From Microlunatus kandeliicorticis (GTDB taxonomy: Bacteria > Actinomycetota > Actinomycetes > Propionibacteriales > Propionibacteriaceae), in the NCBI RefSeq assembly GCF_014137855.1, contig NZ_JACGWT010000002.1:558001-622000 (forward strand): a stretch of DNA of 64,000 nt. Reading direction: 5' to 3'. The translations under genes were made by a program, and so were the position numbers. Of this stretch, positions 7,462 through 15,970 are shown in pieces; the stretch's first letter is position 1; every line of letters starts with the position of its first letter. The notes beneath the pieces were generated by a model. It had not been told where the DNA came from, did no database searches, and saw nothing but the letters and a program-made list of their open reading frames with translations.

Positions 7462-8226
7462 TCAGCTCTCCTGCTCCGTCGGCCGGATCAGGATCTCGTT
7501 GACCGCCACCCGACGGGGCCGGGTGACGACGTACGCGATGGCGTCGGCGATGTCGACCGCCTCCATCCGCTCCATCCCCTCCCAGCGACCCCGGTTCTGC
7601 TCCTGGATCTCCGGCCGGTTGTGCCCGGTCAGCTCGGTGATCACCGCGCCCGGCTCGACCAGCGACACCCGGACGTGGCGGCCGGTGACCTCCTGCCGCA
7701 ACGACTCGCCGAACGCGCCGACGCCGTGCTTGGTCAGGTTGTAGACCCCGCTGCCGCGGCGGGCCACCCGGCCGGCCACGCTGCTCACCAGCACCAGGTC
7801 GGCGACCTTGCGCGGCTCGGTCTCGGCGGCCGCGAGCAGGTGCGGCAGCGCCGCGTGCGCGGTCCAGAGCAGCCCCATCACGTTGAGGTCGACCATCCGG
7901 GTCCACTCCTCGACCGGCGCGTCGACGATCGGTCCGAGCAGCATCACCCCGGCGTTGGCCACGACGGTGTCCAGCCGGCCGAGTTCCTCGACGGTCCGCG
8001 CCACCGCGCTCCGCGCCGCCTCCTCGTCGGTGACGTCGGCCTCGATCACCAACGGTGTACCGCCGGACCGGGTGATGGTCTCGGCCAGCTCGTTCAGCCG
8101 GTCGCCGCGACGGGCGACCAGGGCCACCGAGGCGCCGTGCCGGGCCAGCTCGACGGCGGTGGCCGCGCCGATGCCGCTGCTCGCCCCGGTGACGAGGGCG
8201 ACGGTGCCGTGGAGTCGTTCGCTCAT
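7462..8226 (-). CDS. Classical SDR oxidoreductase
   Basis: The 254-residue protein has all classical short-chain dehydrogenase landmarks: TGASSGIG for cofactor binding (residues 14-21), NAGV in the middle, a catalytic Ser in VLVSSVAG, and YNLTK as the YxxxK pair. An Arg-rich stretch after strand 2 (VARRGDR) suggests NADP preference. It is most like YdfG-type NADP-dependent serine/hydroxy-acid dehydrogenases, but the substrate cannot be fixed. It is the first gene of a likely two-gene minus-strand operon with the MFS transporter directly downstream. Confidence 0.9.
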   Translation of the reverse strand: MSERLHGTVALVTGASSGIGAATAVELARHGASVALVARRGDRLNELAETITRSGGTPLVIEADVTDEEAARSAVARTVEELGRLDTVVANAGVMLLGPIVDAPVEEWTRMVDLNVMGLLWTAHAALPHLLAAAETEPRKVADLVLVSSVAGRVARRGSGVYNLTKHGVGAFGESLRQEVTGRHVRVSLVEPGAVITELTGHNRPEIQEQNRGRWEGMERMEAVDIADAIAYVVTRPRRVAVNEILIRPTEQES

Positions 8227-8292
8227 GGGCTCATCCTCACCGGTCGCGCACGGGCCCCGACACCGGGTGCGGGTGACAGACCGGCGTCGGGC

Positions 8293-8565
8293 TCAGCTCC
8301 CCGGCCACTCCCCGGTGGCCCGCTCGAAGCCCTTCGCCCCGCCCCGGTCGATGGCCGCCTTCACGGCGGCGAAGATCGCGCCCTGCAGGGTCGCCGCGAG
8401 CAGCATCTTCGGCCACGAGTACTCGGCCTGGAGCGCGTCGGGGGCGTCGTGCTCCCGGTCCACGATCTTCCACACTCGCTTGAAGATCGCGCCGGCCACG
8501 ATCCCGGCCACCACACCGCCGACGAGCCCGACCGGGCGATAGACGATCTTGGCGAGATTGGCCAT
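8293..8565 (-). CDS. DUF4235 small membrane protein
   Basis: The 90-residue product begins at ATG 8565, preceded by GAGGAGC. It has a helix with Gly-x3-Gly spacing (VGLVGGVVAGIVAGAIF, residues 13-29) and a second hydrophobic segment near residues 55-70. This pattern and the KRVWK segment after the first helix match the actinobacterial DUF4235 family. Function is unknown. It diverges from the GAF-ANTAR gene at 8663, with about 97 bases between them. Confidence 0.82.
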   Translation of the reverse strand: MANLAKIVYRPVGLVGGVVAGIVAGAIFKRVWKIVDREHDAPDALQAEYSWPKMLLAATLQGAIFAAVKAAIDRGGAKGFERATGEWPGS

Positions 8566-8662
8566 GCTCAGCTCCTCGGGACAGCGGCTCCGCATCGGAC
8601 GTGGCCAAGCTAGCATCGGCACACCACCGGTCCCTGCGGGACCTGGGCGAAGGGACCCTTGC

Positions 8663-9382
8663 ATGCACGACAACGCCAGCACCGCTGCCCCGGCCGACCT
8701 GGCCCAGACGATGGACACGGTGGCCCGCTCGCTCAACCGGGAGGTGCCGCTCGACGAGCTGCTCCAGCTGATCGTCGAGTCGTGCGTCGACACGGTGCCC
8801 GGCGTCGACGAAGCGGGCATCTCGCTGCTCCGCCGGAACGGCCGGATCGAGACGGTGGCGGCCACCGCGCAGGTGGTGCGGGACCTGGACGCCGTCCAGT
8901 ACGAGGTCGGCGAGGGCCCCTGCCACGACGCGATCCGCGGGGACGGGATGCGCTGCGTCGACGACCTCGCCCACGACGACCAGTGGCCGGCGTACGCCCC
9001 GCGGGCGGTCGAGCTCGGCATCCACTCCCAGCTCGGTCTGCAGCTGTACGTCGAGGACACCACGCTCGGCGGGCTCAACCTCTACGCCTTCCAGCCGAAC
9101 GCGTTCGACGAGATGACCCCGCGGGTGGCCGGGCTGTTCGCCACCCACGCCGCGCACGCGCTCGGCCGGCGGATCACCCATGATCAGCTCTCCGAGGCGA
9201 TGGACTCGCGGAAGATCATCGGGCAGGCGCTCGGCATCGTGATGGAGCGCTACCACCTCGACGAGGACCGCGCGTTCGCCTTCCTCACGCGCGTCTCGCA
9301 GACCGGCAACGTCAAGATCAGGACGCTGGCCGCACAACTGGTCGAGGACCTCAACCAGGGCCGGCGCACCACGCTGGCCTGA
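8663..9382 (+). CDS. GAF and ANTAR domain protein (putative RNA-binding antiterminator)
   Basis: This 239-residue protein has a GAF sensor domain (about residues 15-160, with YEVGEGPCHDAIR in the middle) and a C-terminal ANTAR domain (about 170-232, with SRKIIGQALGIVMERYHLD and an FLTRVSQ motif). ANTAR domains bind paired hairpins in nascent mRNA and prevent termination. The GAF part presumably responds to a ligand or redox signal. The ATG at 8663 is preferred over an earlier in-frame ATG because it starts the conserved region. No ANTAR-type double hairpin was recognised immediately next to it, so the target mRNA is unknown. Confidence 0.9.
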   Translation: MHDNASTAAPADLAQTMDTVARSLNREVPLDELLQLIVESCVDTVPGVDEAGISLLRRNGRIETVAATAQVVRDLDAVQYEVGEGPCHDAIRGDGMRCVDDLAHDDQWPAYAPRAVELGIHSQLGLQLYVEDTTLGGLNLYAFQPNAFDEMTPRVAGLFATHAAHALGRRITHDQLSEAMDSRKIIGQALGIVMERYHLDEDRAFAFLTRVSQTGNVKIRTLAAQLVEDLNQGRRTTLA

Positions 9383-9401
9383 GCCGACCCCGGTCCGAGT
9401 C

Positions 9402-10508
9402 TCAGAAGACCCGGTAGGGGCTGGCCACCTCCTCGCGCCAGGTCAGGCCGTGGCCGTCCACGTCGTCGGCCAGCGGGAGCACCCCGTCCACCGGGTCGGC
9501 CGTGCCCGCGAACAGCAGCTGTTCGACCCGGACGTGGTCGTGGAACCACTCGGTGTGCCGCAGGTTCGGCACCGCGGCCAGTGCGGGGGCGGACAGGTAG
9601 GGCGCGCCCTGGCCGGAGACGTCGAGGTTGTGCGCCGCGGCGACCGCGGCGATCCGCAGCAGCTCGGTGATCCCGCCGCACCGGGTGAGGTCGACCTGCA
9701 GGCAGTCGAGCGCGTCGGCCGCGCAGACCCGGCGGAAGTAACCGAGGTCGTAGCCGTAACTGCCGGCCACCACGTCGGCCCGGCAGCGCGTCCGCACCTG
9801 CCGCAGGCCGGCCAGGTCGTCGCTGCTCACCGGCTCCTCGAACCACCGCACGTCGAGGTCGTCGAGGTCGCGGCAGATCCGGGTGGCCTGGCCGACGTGG
9901 TAGGCGCCGTTGGCCGCGACGTACAGCTCGACCCCCGGCCCGACCACGTCGCGGGCCAGCCGGAGCCGGTCGAGGTCACGGTCCGGCCGGCGGCCCCAGT
10001 CCTCGCCGATCTTGATCTTGACCCGGGACAGCCCGAGCTTGTCGGTCCAGCCGCGGAGCTGGTCGGTGAGCTGCTGGTCGTCCTGGTTGACGAAGCCTCC
10101 GGAGGCGTAGACCGGCACCGCGCTGCGGTAGGCGCCGATCAGGTGGTGCAACGGCAGCTCGACCAGGCGCGCCTTGAGGTCCCAGAGCGCGCAGTCGACG
10201 GCCGACAGCGCCATCGAGCCGATGCCGGGACGGCCGATGTTGCGCAGCGCGATGACCATGTCGGCCCACAGCCGGGCGATGTCGGCCACCCGCCGGCCGA
10301 CCAGCATCGGGCCGAGGGTCTGGCGGATCAGCGCGGCGGTCCCCATCGAGCCGTAGGTCCAGCCGGTGCCGAGCTCGTCGCCGGCCCAGACCTGGACCAG
10401 GACCAGCGTCGACTCCTCCCAGGCGAAGGTGCCGTCGGTCTCCGGGCGTTCGGTGGGGACGCTGTAGGCGGACGCCTCCACCCGGTCGATGGTCTTGATC
10501 GGCTTCAC
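9402..10508 (-). CDS. Enolase-superfamily protein with degraded active site
   Basis: This 368-residue protein aligns by eye with mandelate racemase-type enzymes. It keeps K164-x-K166, E224/E225 in FEEP and D273 in QVDLTRCGG. Other essential positions are altered. The usual VDANGAY reads VAANGAY (A198 where the first metal ligand should be), AGEYGYD reads AGSYGYD (S250 for the third metal ligand), and SGHCAP reads SGQGAP (Q300 for the catalytic His). With two of three Mg ligands and the base missing, normal catalysis seems impossible, although the frame is intact and the codon use is normal. It may have a binding or regulatory role, or a changed chemistry. The GTG start at 10508 has GGAGGTG upstream. 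It diverges from the permease at 10731. Confidence 0.85.
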   Translation of the reverse strand: MKPIKTIDRVEASAYSVPTERPETDGTFAWEESTLVLVQVWAGDELGTGWTYGSMGTAALIRQTLGPMLVGRRVADIARLWADMVIALRNIGRPGIGSMALSAVDCALWDLKARLVELPLHHLIGAYRSAVPVYASGGFVNQDDQQLTDQLRGWTDKLGLSRVKIKIGEDWGRRPDRDLDRLRLARDVVGPGVELYVAANGAYHVGQATRICRDLDDLDVRWFEEPVSSDDLAGLRQVRTRCRADVVAGSYGYDLGYFRRVCAADALDCLQVDLTRCGGITELLRIAAVAAAHNLDVSGQGAPYLSAPALAAVPNLRHTEWFHDHVRVEQLLFAGTADPVDGVLPLADDVDGHGLTWREEVASPYRVF

Positions 10509-10694
10509 GCGAGCACCTCCAGGGCGGTGCCGGTCCGACGGGGCCCGGGTGCCGGCACGGCGGAGCCGCTGCCGGTGGTGCGGGACCGCCGTCAGGGCAG
10601 CTCGCTGCTCAGCCGCGGGCACAAAATAGCTCATCGCCCGGAGAGCCGCCTGGGTCAGGTCGGGCCGGTGACACTGAGCCACCGGACGCGGGTT

Positions 10695-10724
10695 TTGGAC
10701 ACTGTCGGTGCGAGGGCGTAAGAA
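10695..10724 (+). promoter_or_regulatory. Promoter of the AI-2E family permease (leaderless)
   Basis: TTGGAC (10695-10700) and TAAGAA (10719-10724) are 18 bases apart, and the ATG at 10731 begins 6 bases after the -10 hexamer. Transcription should start at or next to the start codon. Confidence 0.6.
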
Positions 10725-10730
10725 ACAGCC

Positions 10731-11900
10731 ATGCCAGCCAGCCCGGCGCGGGGCCCGGTTCCCGTCCGCACCATCGCGGTCACCATCCTGATGGTCCTCG
10801 GTGCCGCCGCGGCCGTCCTGATCCTCTACCAGATGCGTCACGTGGTGGTCTGGCTGGTGGTGGCGCTGTTCTTCGCCGCCGCGCTCTACCCGGCGGTGAA
10901 CTGGACCCAGCGGCGGATCACCTTCCGGCGTCGGCTGCCGGCCACCCTGATCGTCTTCGCCCTGGTCATCGTGGTGGTGGCCGGCGTCATCACCCTGTTC
11001 GCGGTCCCGCTGGCCCAGCAGGGTTCGGCGTTCGCCGACCAGGTGCCCAAGCTGATCGACGACGCCCGCACCCACCGCGGTCCGCTCGGACATCTGCTCG
11101 ACCGGCTGCACGCCTACACCTGGCTGCAGCAGAACCAGGCCCGGATCGCCTCGCTGGCCACCGGGCTGAGCACCCCGGCGGCGAGCATCGTCCGCGGGCT
11201 GGCGCTCGGGCTGGCCGGGGTGGTCACCGTCTTCGTGCTCGCCCTGCTGATCGTCCTCGAGGGGCCGCTGATCACCCGGGGCGGGCTCGGGCTGATCGGC
11301 TCGGCCGAGCGCCGTGAACGGGTGCAGCGGGTGGTGGCCGACTGCGGCAAGACCATCAACGGCTACATCTTCGGCAACCTGCTGATCAGCGTGATCTGCG
11401 GCGTCCTCACCTACCTGGTGCTGCTGGTGATGGGGGTGCCGTTCTCGGGGCTGCTGGCCCTGCTGGTGGCCATCACCGACCTGCTGCCGATCCTCGGCGC
11501 CTTTGTCGGCGGGGTGGTGGCGATGGCGGTGGCGGCCACCCACTCGCTGCCCGCGTTCATCGTGGTCGCCGTCTTCATCGTGGCCTACCAGCAGGTGGAG
11601 AACCACGTGCTGACGCCGGTGGTGCTGTCCAAGACCGTCAAGCTCAACCCGCTGACCGTGGTGATCGCCTTCGTCGCCGGGTTCGAGCTGGCGGGGATCC
11701 TCGGCGCGCTGCTGGCCATCCCGGTGGCGGGGATCATCCAGGTCGTCGTCCGCGACCTGTGGGCCGGCCGGTCCGGCGGACCCGGGCTGCCGCCGGAGGC
11801 TTCGCCCTCCGCCCGGGCCCGGCTCTGGGCGACCCGACGGCGTCCGGCGGCACCCGAGGCTGCCGTCCCGGCCGCGCCGGAGGCTCCCGGCTCCTCGTAG
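10731..11900 (+). CDS. AI-2E family transporter (UPF0118)
   Basis: This is a 389-residue membrane protein with about eight helices. The family signature lies in the C-terminal half: a LVAITDLLPILGAFVGG segment and QQVENHVLTPVVLSK before the last helices. A periplasmic or cytoplasmic domain (about residues 95-165) sits between the helical bundles. Members have been linked to autoinducer-2 export, Na+/H+ antiport and permease roles (PerM), so the substrate is not assignable. The C-terminal 50 residues are Ala/Pro/Arg-rich and probably disordered. The gene has its own leaderless promoter. Confidence 0.88.
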   Translation: MPASPARGPVPVRTIAVTILMVLGAAAAVLILYQMRHVVVWLVVALFFAAALYPAVNWTQRRITFRRRLPATLIVFALVIVVVAGVITLFAVPLAQQGSAFADQVPKLIDDARTHRGPLGHLLDRLHAYTWLQQNQARIASLATGLSTPAASIVRGLALGLAGVVTVFVLALLIVLEGPLITRGGLGLIGSAERRERVQRVVADCGKTINGYIFGNLLISVICGVLTYLVLLVMGVPFSGLLALLVAITDLLPILGAFVGGVVAMAVAATHSLPAFIVVAVFIVAYQQVENHVLTPVVLSKTVKLNPLTVVIAFVAGFELAGILGALLAIPVAGIIQVVVRDLWAGRSGGPGLPPEASPSARARLWATRRRPAAPEAAVPAAPEAPGSS

Positions 11901-11924
11901 GGCGGCTGCTCATAGGGTGGGCCG

Positions 11925-12692
11925 GTGACCGAGCCGCGCGCCGACGACCGCAGTCCGTTCGACTGGGCCGAGCCGCTCCCGGACGACCAGGTGGAGCGTG
12001 CGCTGGTGGTGGCCGCCCACCCCGACGACGCCGACTTCGGCTGCTCCGGGACGGTGGCCGGCTGGGTCGACGCGGGGATCGAGGTGACGCTGGTGCTCTG
12101 CACCCGCGGCGACCAGGGCGGCTTCGACGACACCGAACGGGCCGAGATGCCGCGGATCCGCGAGGCCGAGCAGCGGGCCGCCTCGGCCGAGCTCGGGGTG
12201 ACCGACGTCCGCTTCCTCGACGGCTTCCACGACGGCTGGCTCGAACCGAACTGGGAGCTGCAGAAGCAGCTGGTCACGGTGATCCGTCAGGTCCGGCCGC
12301 AGCGGGTGCTCTGCCAGTCGCCCGATCGGAACCTGCGCCGGCTGCAGGGGTCGCACCCCGACCATTTGGCCGCCGGCGAGGCCACCGTCCGTGCCGTCTA
12401 CCCGGCCGCGGAGAACCCGTTCGCCTGGCCCGAGCTGGTCGAGCAGGGGTTGCCCGCCTGGAAGGTCACCGAGCTGTGGGTGATGGCGCACCACGAGACC
12501 TCGCATGTCGTCGACATCACCGAGCGGTTCGACCGCAAGCTCGCCGCGCTGCGCGCGCACCGCTCACAGACCGCCCACCTCGGCGACCGGCTGGAGGAGA
12601 TGCTCCGCGGCTGGAACGGCACGAACGCCACCCGCGCCGGCCTGCCAGCAGGGCGGCTGGCGGAGGCGTTCGTGGTCACCCGGATCAACTGA
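11925..12692 (+). CDS. PIG-L family deacetylase
   Basis: This 255-residue protein contains the zinc-binding signature AAHPDDADFGCSGT (residues 30-43) and a second conserved segment, SHPDHLAAGEATVRAVYP, which supplies the distal His. The family removes N-acetyl groups from GlcNAc-linked substrates. In actinobacteria this includes MshB and Mca of mycothiol metabolism, as well as antibiotic precursors. This copy does not resemble MshB closely enough for me to name it. GTG 11925 follows TAGGGT (11913-11918) by 6 bases, so the gene is probably leaderless with its own promoter despite the short gap after the permease. Confidence 0.88.
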   Translation: MTEPRADDRSPFDWAEPLPDDQVERALVVAAHPDDADFGCSGTVAGWVDAGIEVTLVLCTRGDQGGFDDTERAEMPRIREAEQRAASAELGVTDVRFLDGFHDGWLEPNWELQKQLVTVIRQVRPQRVLCQSPDRNLRRLQGSHPDHLAAGEATVRAVYPAAENPFAWPELVEQGLPAWKVTELWVMAHHETSHVVDITERFDRKLAALRAHRSQTAHLGDRLEEMLRGWNGTNATRAGLPAGRLAEAFVVTRIN

Positions 12693-12892
12693 CCGCAGCC
12701 CCGCCCGGGCCGCCGCGGGGCTGCTGGACACTGCCGGAGGCGGCAGGGATACTGACGCTGCGCCACCGTGGTGGCGCGAACGACGGGTTGCCGGGGGCAG
12801 CGCGTCGCCCCCCGATCCCACGACAGGACCTCCGTGCCGTCTGCTCCCCAGTTCCCCCCGCGCTCCGCCGACCGTCGCCCCGGGTGGTGGCG

Positions 12893-13288
12893 ATGACCGA
12901 CCGCGCGCTCGTCGTGGAGAACGAGCCCGACGTGGCGTCGCTGTTCGTCCACCACCTCGGCCGGATGGGCTTCGACTGCACCGCCACGGACAGCGCCGAG
13001 GGGGCGCTCGACCTGCTCGACCACGAGGACTTCGACCTCGCGGTCGTCGACATCCTGCTCCCCGGGATGACCGGGTCGGAGCTGATCGACCGGGTCCGCA
13101 GCGGCAGCCGGCACCCCGACCTGGCCATCGTGGCCAGCAGCATCCTCGACCTCCAGGACCTCCCCGGCATCGGCGCCGACGCGACCCTGGGCAAGCCGTT
13201 CCGGGCCCAGTCGGTGGCCCAGGCGGTGGCCAAGGCCCAGCGGGCGGTCCAGGCGCGCACGGCGGGACGAAAGGACCGGAATGTCTGA
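12893..13288 (+). CDS. Single-domain response regulator (receiver only)
   Basis: This 131-residue receiver domain has an acidic pocket near the N-terminus (VENEPDVAS), a phosphoacceptor D53 in VVDILLPGM and a conserved Lys in LGKPF (K101). The usual first acidic residues (DD) are replaced by NE, which may weaken Mg binding. No output domain follows, so it probably acts through protein contacts. The 3' end overlaps the next receiver gene by 8 bases (ATGTCTGA), so the two are translationally coupled and belong to one operon with the kinase at 13722. The 200 bases upstream of it hold no gene that I can see. Confidence 0.85.
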   Translation: MTDRALVVENEPDVASLFVHHLGRMGFDCTATDSAEGALDLLDHEDFDLAVVDILLPGMTGSELIDRVRSGSRHPDLAIVASSILDLQDLPGIGADATLGKPFRAQSVAQAVAKAQRAVQARTAGRKDRNV

Positions 13289-13679
13289 GAACGGCGCGTC
13301 GAACGCGGCGCGGATCCTGGTGGCGGACGACGAGGAGGACATCCGCGACTTCGTCGAGATCAAGCTCCGCTCGGCCGGGATGGACGTGGTCACCGCCGAC
13401 AACGGTGACGACGCGCTGAAGATCCTCAGCACCGACACCGGGCTCGACCTCGCCGTGCTCGACGTGATGATGCCTGGCATGACCGGGATCGAGGTGCTCC
13501 GCGAGGTGCGGGCGCACGGGGCCAGCAAGGACGTCCCGGTGATCCTGCTGACCGCCAAGGCGCGCGAGTCGGACGTGGAGCTGGGCTACGCGGTGGGCAC
13601 CACCGACTACCTGACCAAGCCGTTCAGCCCGATGGAGCTCCTGCTGCGGATCAAGGCCACGCTCGGCTACGTGGAGTGA
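13281..13679 (+). CDS. Single-domain response regulator (receiver only)
   Basis: This 132-residue receiver has the full set of key residues: VADDEED for the acidic pocket, LDVMMPGM with the phosphoacceptor Asp, a T in LLTAK and K in TKPF. It has no output domain and resembles stand-alone PleD/Spo0F-like receivers. It starts inside the previous receiver gene and ends 42 bases before the histidine kinase. The trio probably forms a short phosphorelay, with the kinase phosphorylating one or both receivers. Confidence 0.92.
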   Translation: MSENGASNAARILVADDEEDIRDFVEIKLRSAGMDVVTADNGDDALKILSTDTGLDLAVLDVMMPGMTGIEVLREVRAHGASKDVPVILLTAKARESDVELGYAVGTTDYLTKPFSPMELLLRIKATLGYVE

Positions 13680-13721
13680 GGCCGTGCAGGAGACCGGGCC
13701 GGCGATGACCGCGCGGCCGGG

Positions 13722-15944
13722 ATGATCTGGTCGGTCGCGACGGTGATCATGGCCGTCGTGCTGCTGGTCCCCGTGGCCTACCTGGTGCTGTCGCGACGCT
13801 CGGCGGCCGCCGCCCGGACGGCTCGCGACGCGGAGCCGGGGGGACGCGGCCGGGTGCGGGCGGGCCGCGGCCCGCTGCCGTCGGTGCGGGTCAAGATCAC
13901 CGAGATGATCCGGACCGCGACGGTCTGCATCCTCGCGCTGTGTGCGGTCGGGGTGGCCGGCTCGGCCTTCTCCGCGGCCAGTCGGTTCGAGTCGGCCAAC
14001 CGGATCGGGCCGGGCGAGCGGGCCAACGTCCTCGTCGCCCAGCAGATCCAGGAGAGCCTGCTGGCCTACCGGGGCTATGAGCGGACCGGCGACGCCAGCT
14101 TCCTCGCACCGCTCCGGTCGGCCCGGACCGTGGTCGACGCCGCGGTCGGGACCCTGGACGACGCCCTCGGCGACGACGCCCCGATCTCGCGCGACGTCGT
14201 GCACCAGCGCGACCTGGTGGCCCGGTTCTGGCAGCGGTACGGCGACCCCGCGCTGAGCGGTGTCCGCCAGTCGTCGGCCGACGTGACCGACGCGTCGGCG
14301 CTGGTCGACTCGATCCTGCAGTCCAACGGGGCGATCGCGGGCTGGACCAAGCAGCGCCGGATGGAGCTGACCACCATCTCGGTGGTCGCGGCGATGATCA
14401 CCGGCGGCCTGCTGGTGATCGGTGCGGCGGTCGGGTTGGTGATCGGTCTGCGCCCGGCACGCCAGGTGCTGACCGGGATCGCCCCGCCGCTGGAGAACCT
14501 GGAGCGGGTGGTCCGCCGGTTGCAGCAGCAGGACTTCAGCGCCCGCGCCGACTCGGCCGCCGGCGTGCTGGAGATCCGCGACGTGGCCGAGGCGCTCAAC
14601 GAGCTCGCCGCCGGCCAGGAGCGAGCGGAGGAGCGGGCGGCCGAGGAGCTCCGGCTGACCTCGCTGGAACGCGACTGGGGCTCCTCGCTGCACTCGCTGA
14701 CCGAGGTGGAGGAGATCCTCGAGGCGATCCTGGTGCCACTGTGCGAGGGTCTGCACGCCCGGGTCGGCTGGGTGCGCGTCTTCCCTGGCACCGAGGACCT
14801 GCCCGGGCGCAGTCTCGGCCTGATGTACCCGCCGATGCCCGAGCGGCGGGCGGCCCCGGAGGACCTGGTGATCGCCGCGCAGCGGTTGGCCCGGCAGATC
14901 TGGCGGCTGCAGCAGTCGCTGGTGATCTACCGGGACGACGCCGCCTCGGCCACCCTGGTGCCACCCGACCTGCGCGACACCGTCCTGGACATCATGAAGC
15001 CGCTCGGCGTCGCGTCGATGATCTTCGCCCCGCTCGGCATCCGCGAGACCTGCCTGGGCTACCTGATCATGTCGCGGACCGACGAGGACGAGGTCTGGTC
15101 ACCGCTGGAGATCCGGGCGATCAACCGGATGGCCCGCGAGATCGGGCTGGCGATCGGCCAGGCCCGCTCGTTCGCCCGAGAGCAGCAGCTGGTCGGCGAG
15201 CTGCAGGCCCTCGACGCCCGCAAGAACGCGTTCGTCTCGATGGTCTCGCACGAGCTGCGGACGCCGCTGTCGTCGGTGATCGGGCACCTCGAGATCATCC
15301 GCAACGGCGACCTGGGCCCGGTCGACGCGCGGGTGGACCGGTCCCTCGGCGCGGTCGAGCGGAACACCCGCCGGCTGACCACGCTGATCGAGGACCTGCT
15401 GCTGCTGTCGCGGATCGAGGAGAACACCACCCCGACGGTCCGCAAGCCGGTCGACCTCGACCTGCTGGCCCGCGAGTCGGTGCAGCTGCAGCAACCGGTG
15501 GCCGACCGGTCCGGGATCACCCTGCGGCTGCTGAGCGGAGCGTCGGTGCCGATGATGCTCGGTGACCCGAACGAGATCGAGCGGGTGATCGACAACCTGC
15601 TCAGCAACGCGATCAAGTTCAGCCCGCGCGGCGGCGAGGTGCAGATCGCGGTCGGCGGCGACCCGACCGGCGAGGCGGTCGAGCTGCGGGTCACCGACCA
15701 CGGCATCGGGATCTCGCCCGAGGACCAGCGGCGACTCTTCACCCGGTTCTTCCGGTCGACCAATCCCGCGGCCGAGGCCATCCCCGGGACCGGGCTGGGG
15801 CTGGCTATCTGCAAGCTGATCGTCGAGCGCAACCGCGGCCGGATCTCGGTGCAGTCGGAGCTCGGCCGGGGCACCACGATGCGGGTGGCGTTCCCGGTCA
15901 CCGACCGGCCGGCCGAGCGGGCGGCGGCCGCCGTCGCCGGCTGA
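13722..15944 (+). CDS. Large membrane-bound hybrid-input histidine kinase
   Basis: In this 740-residue protein helix 1 spans about residues 2-24. A second helix (about 64-86) and a third (about 215-240) flank an extracytoplasmic helical sensor. A HAMP-like segment follows (about 240-300), then a GAF-like region (about 320-480). The HisKA dimerisation domain carries the phosphorylated H510 in SHELRTPL. The HATPase domain has N, G1 and G2 boxes (DNLLSNAIKFSP, DHGIGI, GTGLGL). It autophosphorylates H510 and passes phosphate to receivers, most likely the two single-domain regulators just upstream. The extra N-terminal helix before the sensor is unusual. The signal is unknown. Confidence 0.9.
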   Translation: MIWSVATVIMAVVLLVPVAYLVLSRRSAAAARTARDAEPGGRGRVRAGRGPLPSVRVKITEMIRTATVCILALCAVGVAGSAFSAASRFESANRIGPGERANVLVAQQIQESLLAYRGYERTGDASFLAPLRSARTVVDAAVGTLDDALGDDAPISRDVVHQRDLVARFWQRYGDPALSGVRQSSADVTDASALVDSILQSNGAIAGWTKQRRMELTTISVVAAMITGGLLVIGAAVGLVIGLRPARQVLTGIAPPLENLERVVRRLQQQDFSARADSAAGVLEIRDVAEALNELAAGQERAEERAAEELRLTSLERDWGSSLHSLTEVEEILEAILVPLCEGLHARVGWVRVFPGTEDLPGRSLGLMYPPMPERRAAPEDLVIAAQRLARQIWRLQQSLVIYRDDAASATLVPPDLRDTVLDIMKPLGVASMIFAPLGIRETCLGYLIMSRTDEDEVWSPLEIRAINRMAREIGLAIGQARSFAREQQLVGELQALDARKNAFVSMVSHELRTPLSSVIGHLEIIRNGDLGPVDARVDRSLGAVERNTRRLTTLIEDLLLLSRIEENTTPTVRKPVDLDLLARESVQLQQPVADRSGITLRLLSGASVPMMLGDPNEIERVIDNLLSNAIKFSPRGGEVQIAVGGDPTGEAVELRVTDHGIGISPEDQRRLFTRFFRSTNPAAEAIPGTGLGLAICKLIVERNRGRISVQSELGRGTTMRVAFPVTDRPAERAAAAVAG

Positions 15945-15970
15945 GCGCGGCGAGCCGCCGGCGCCCGGTG

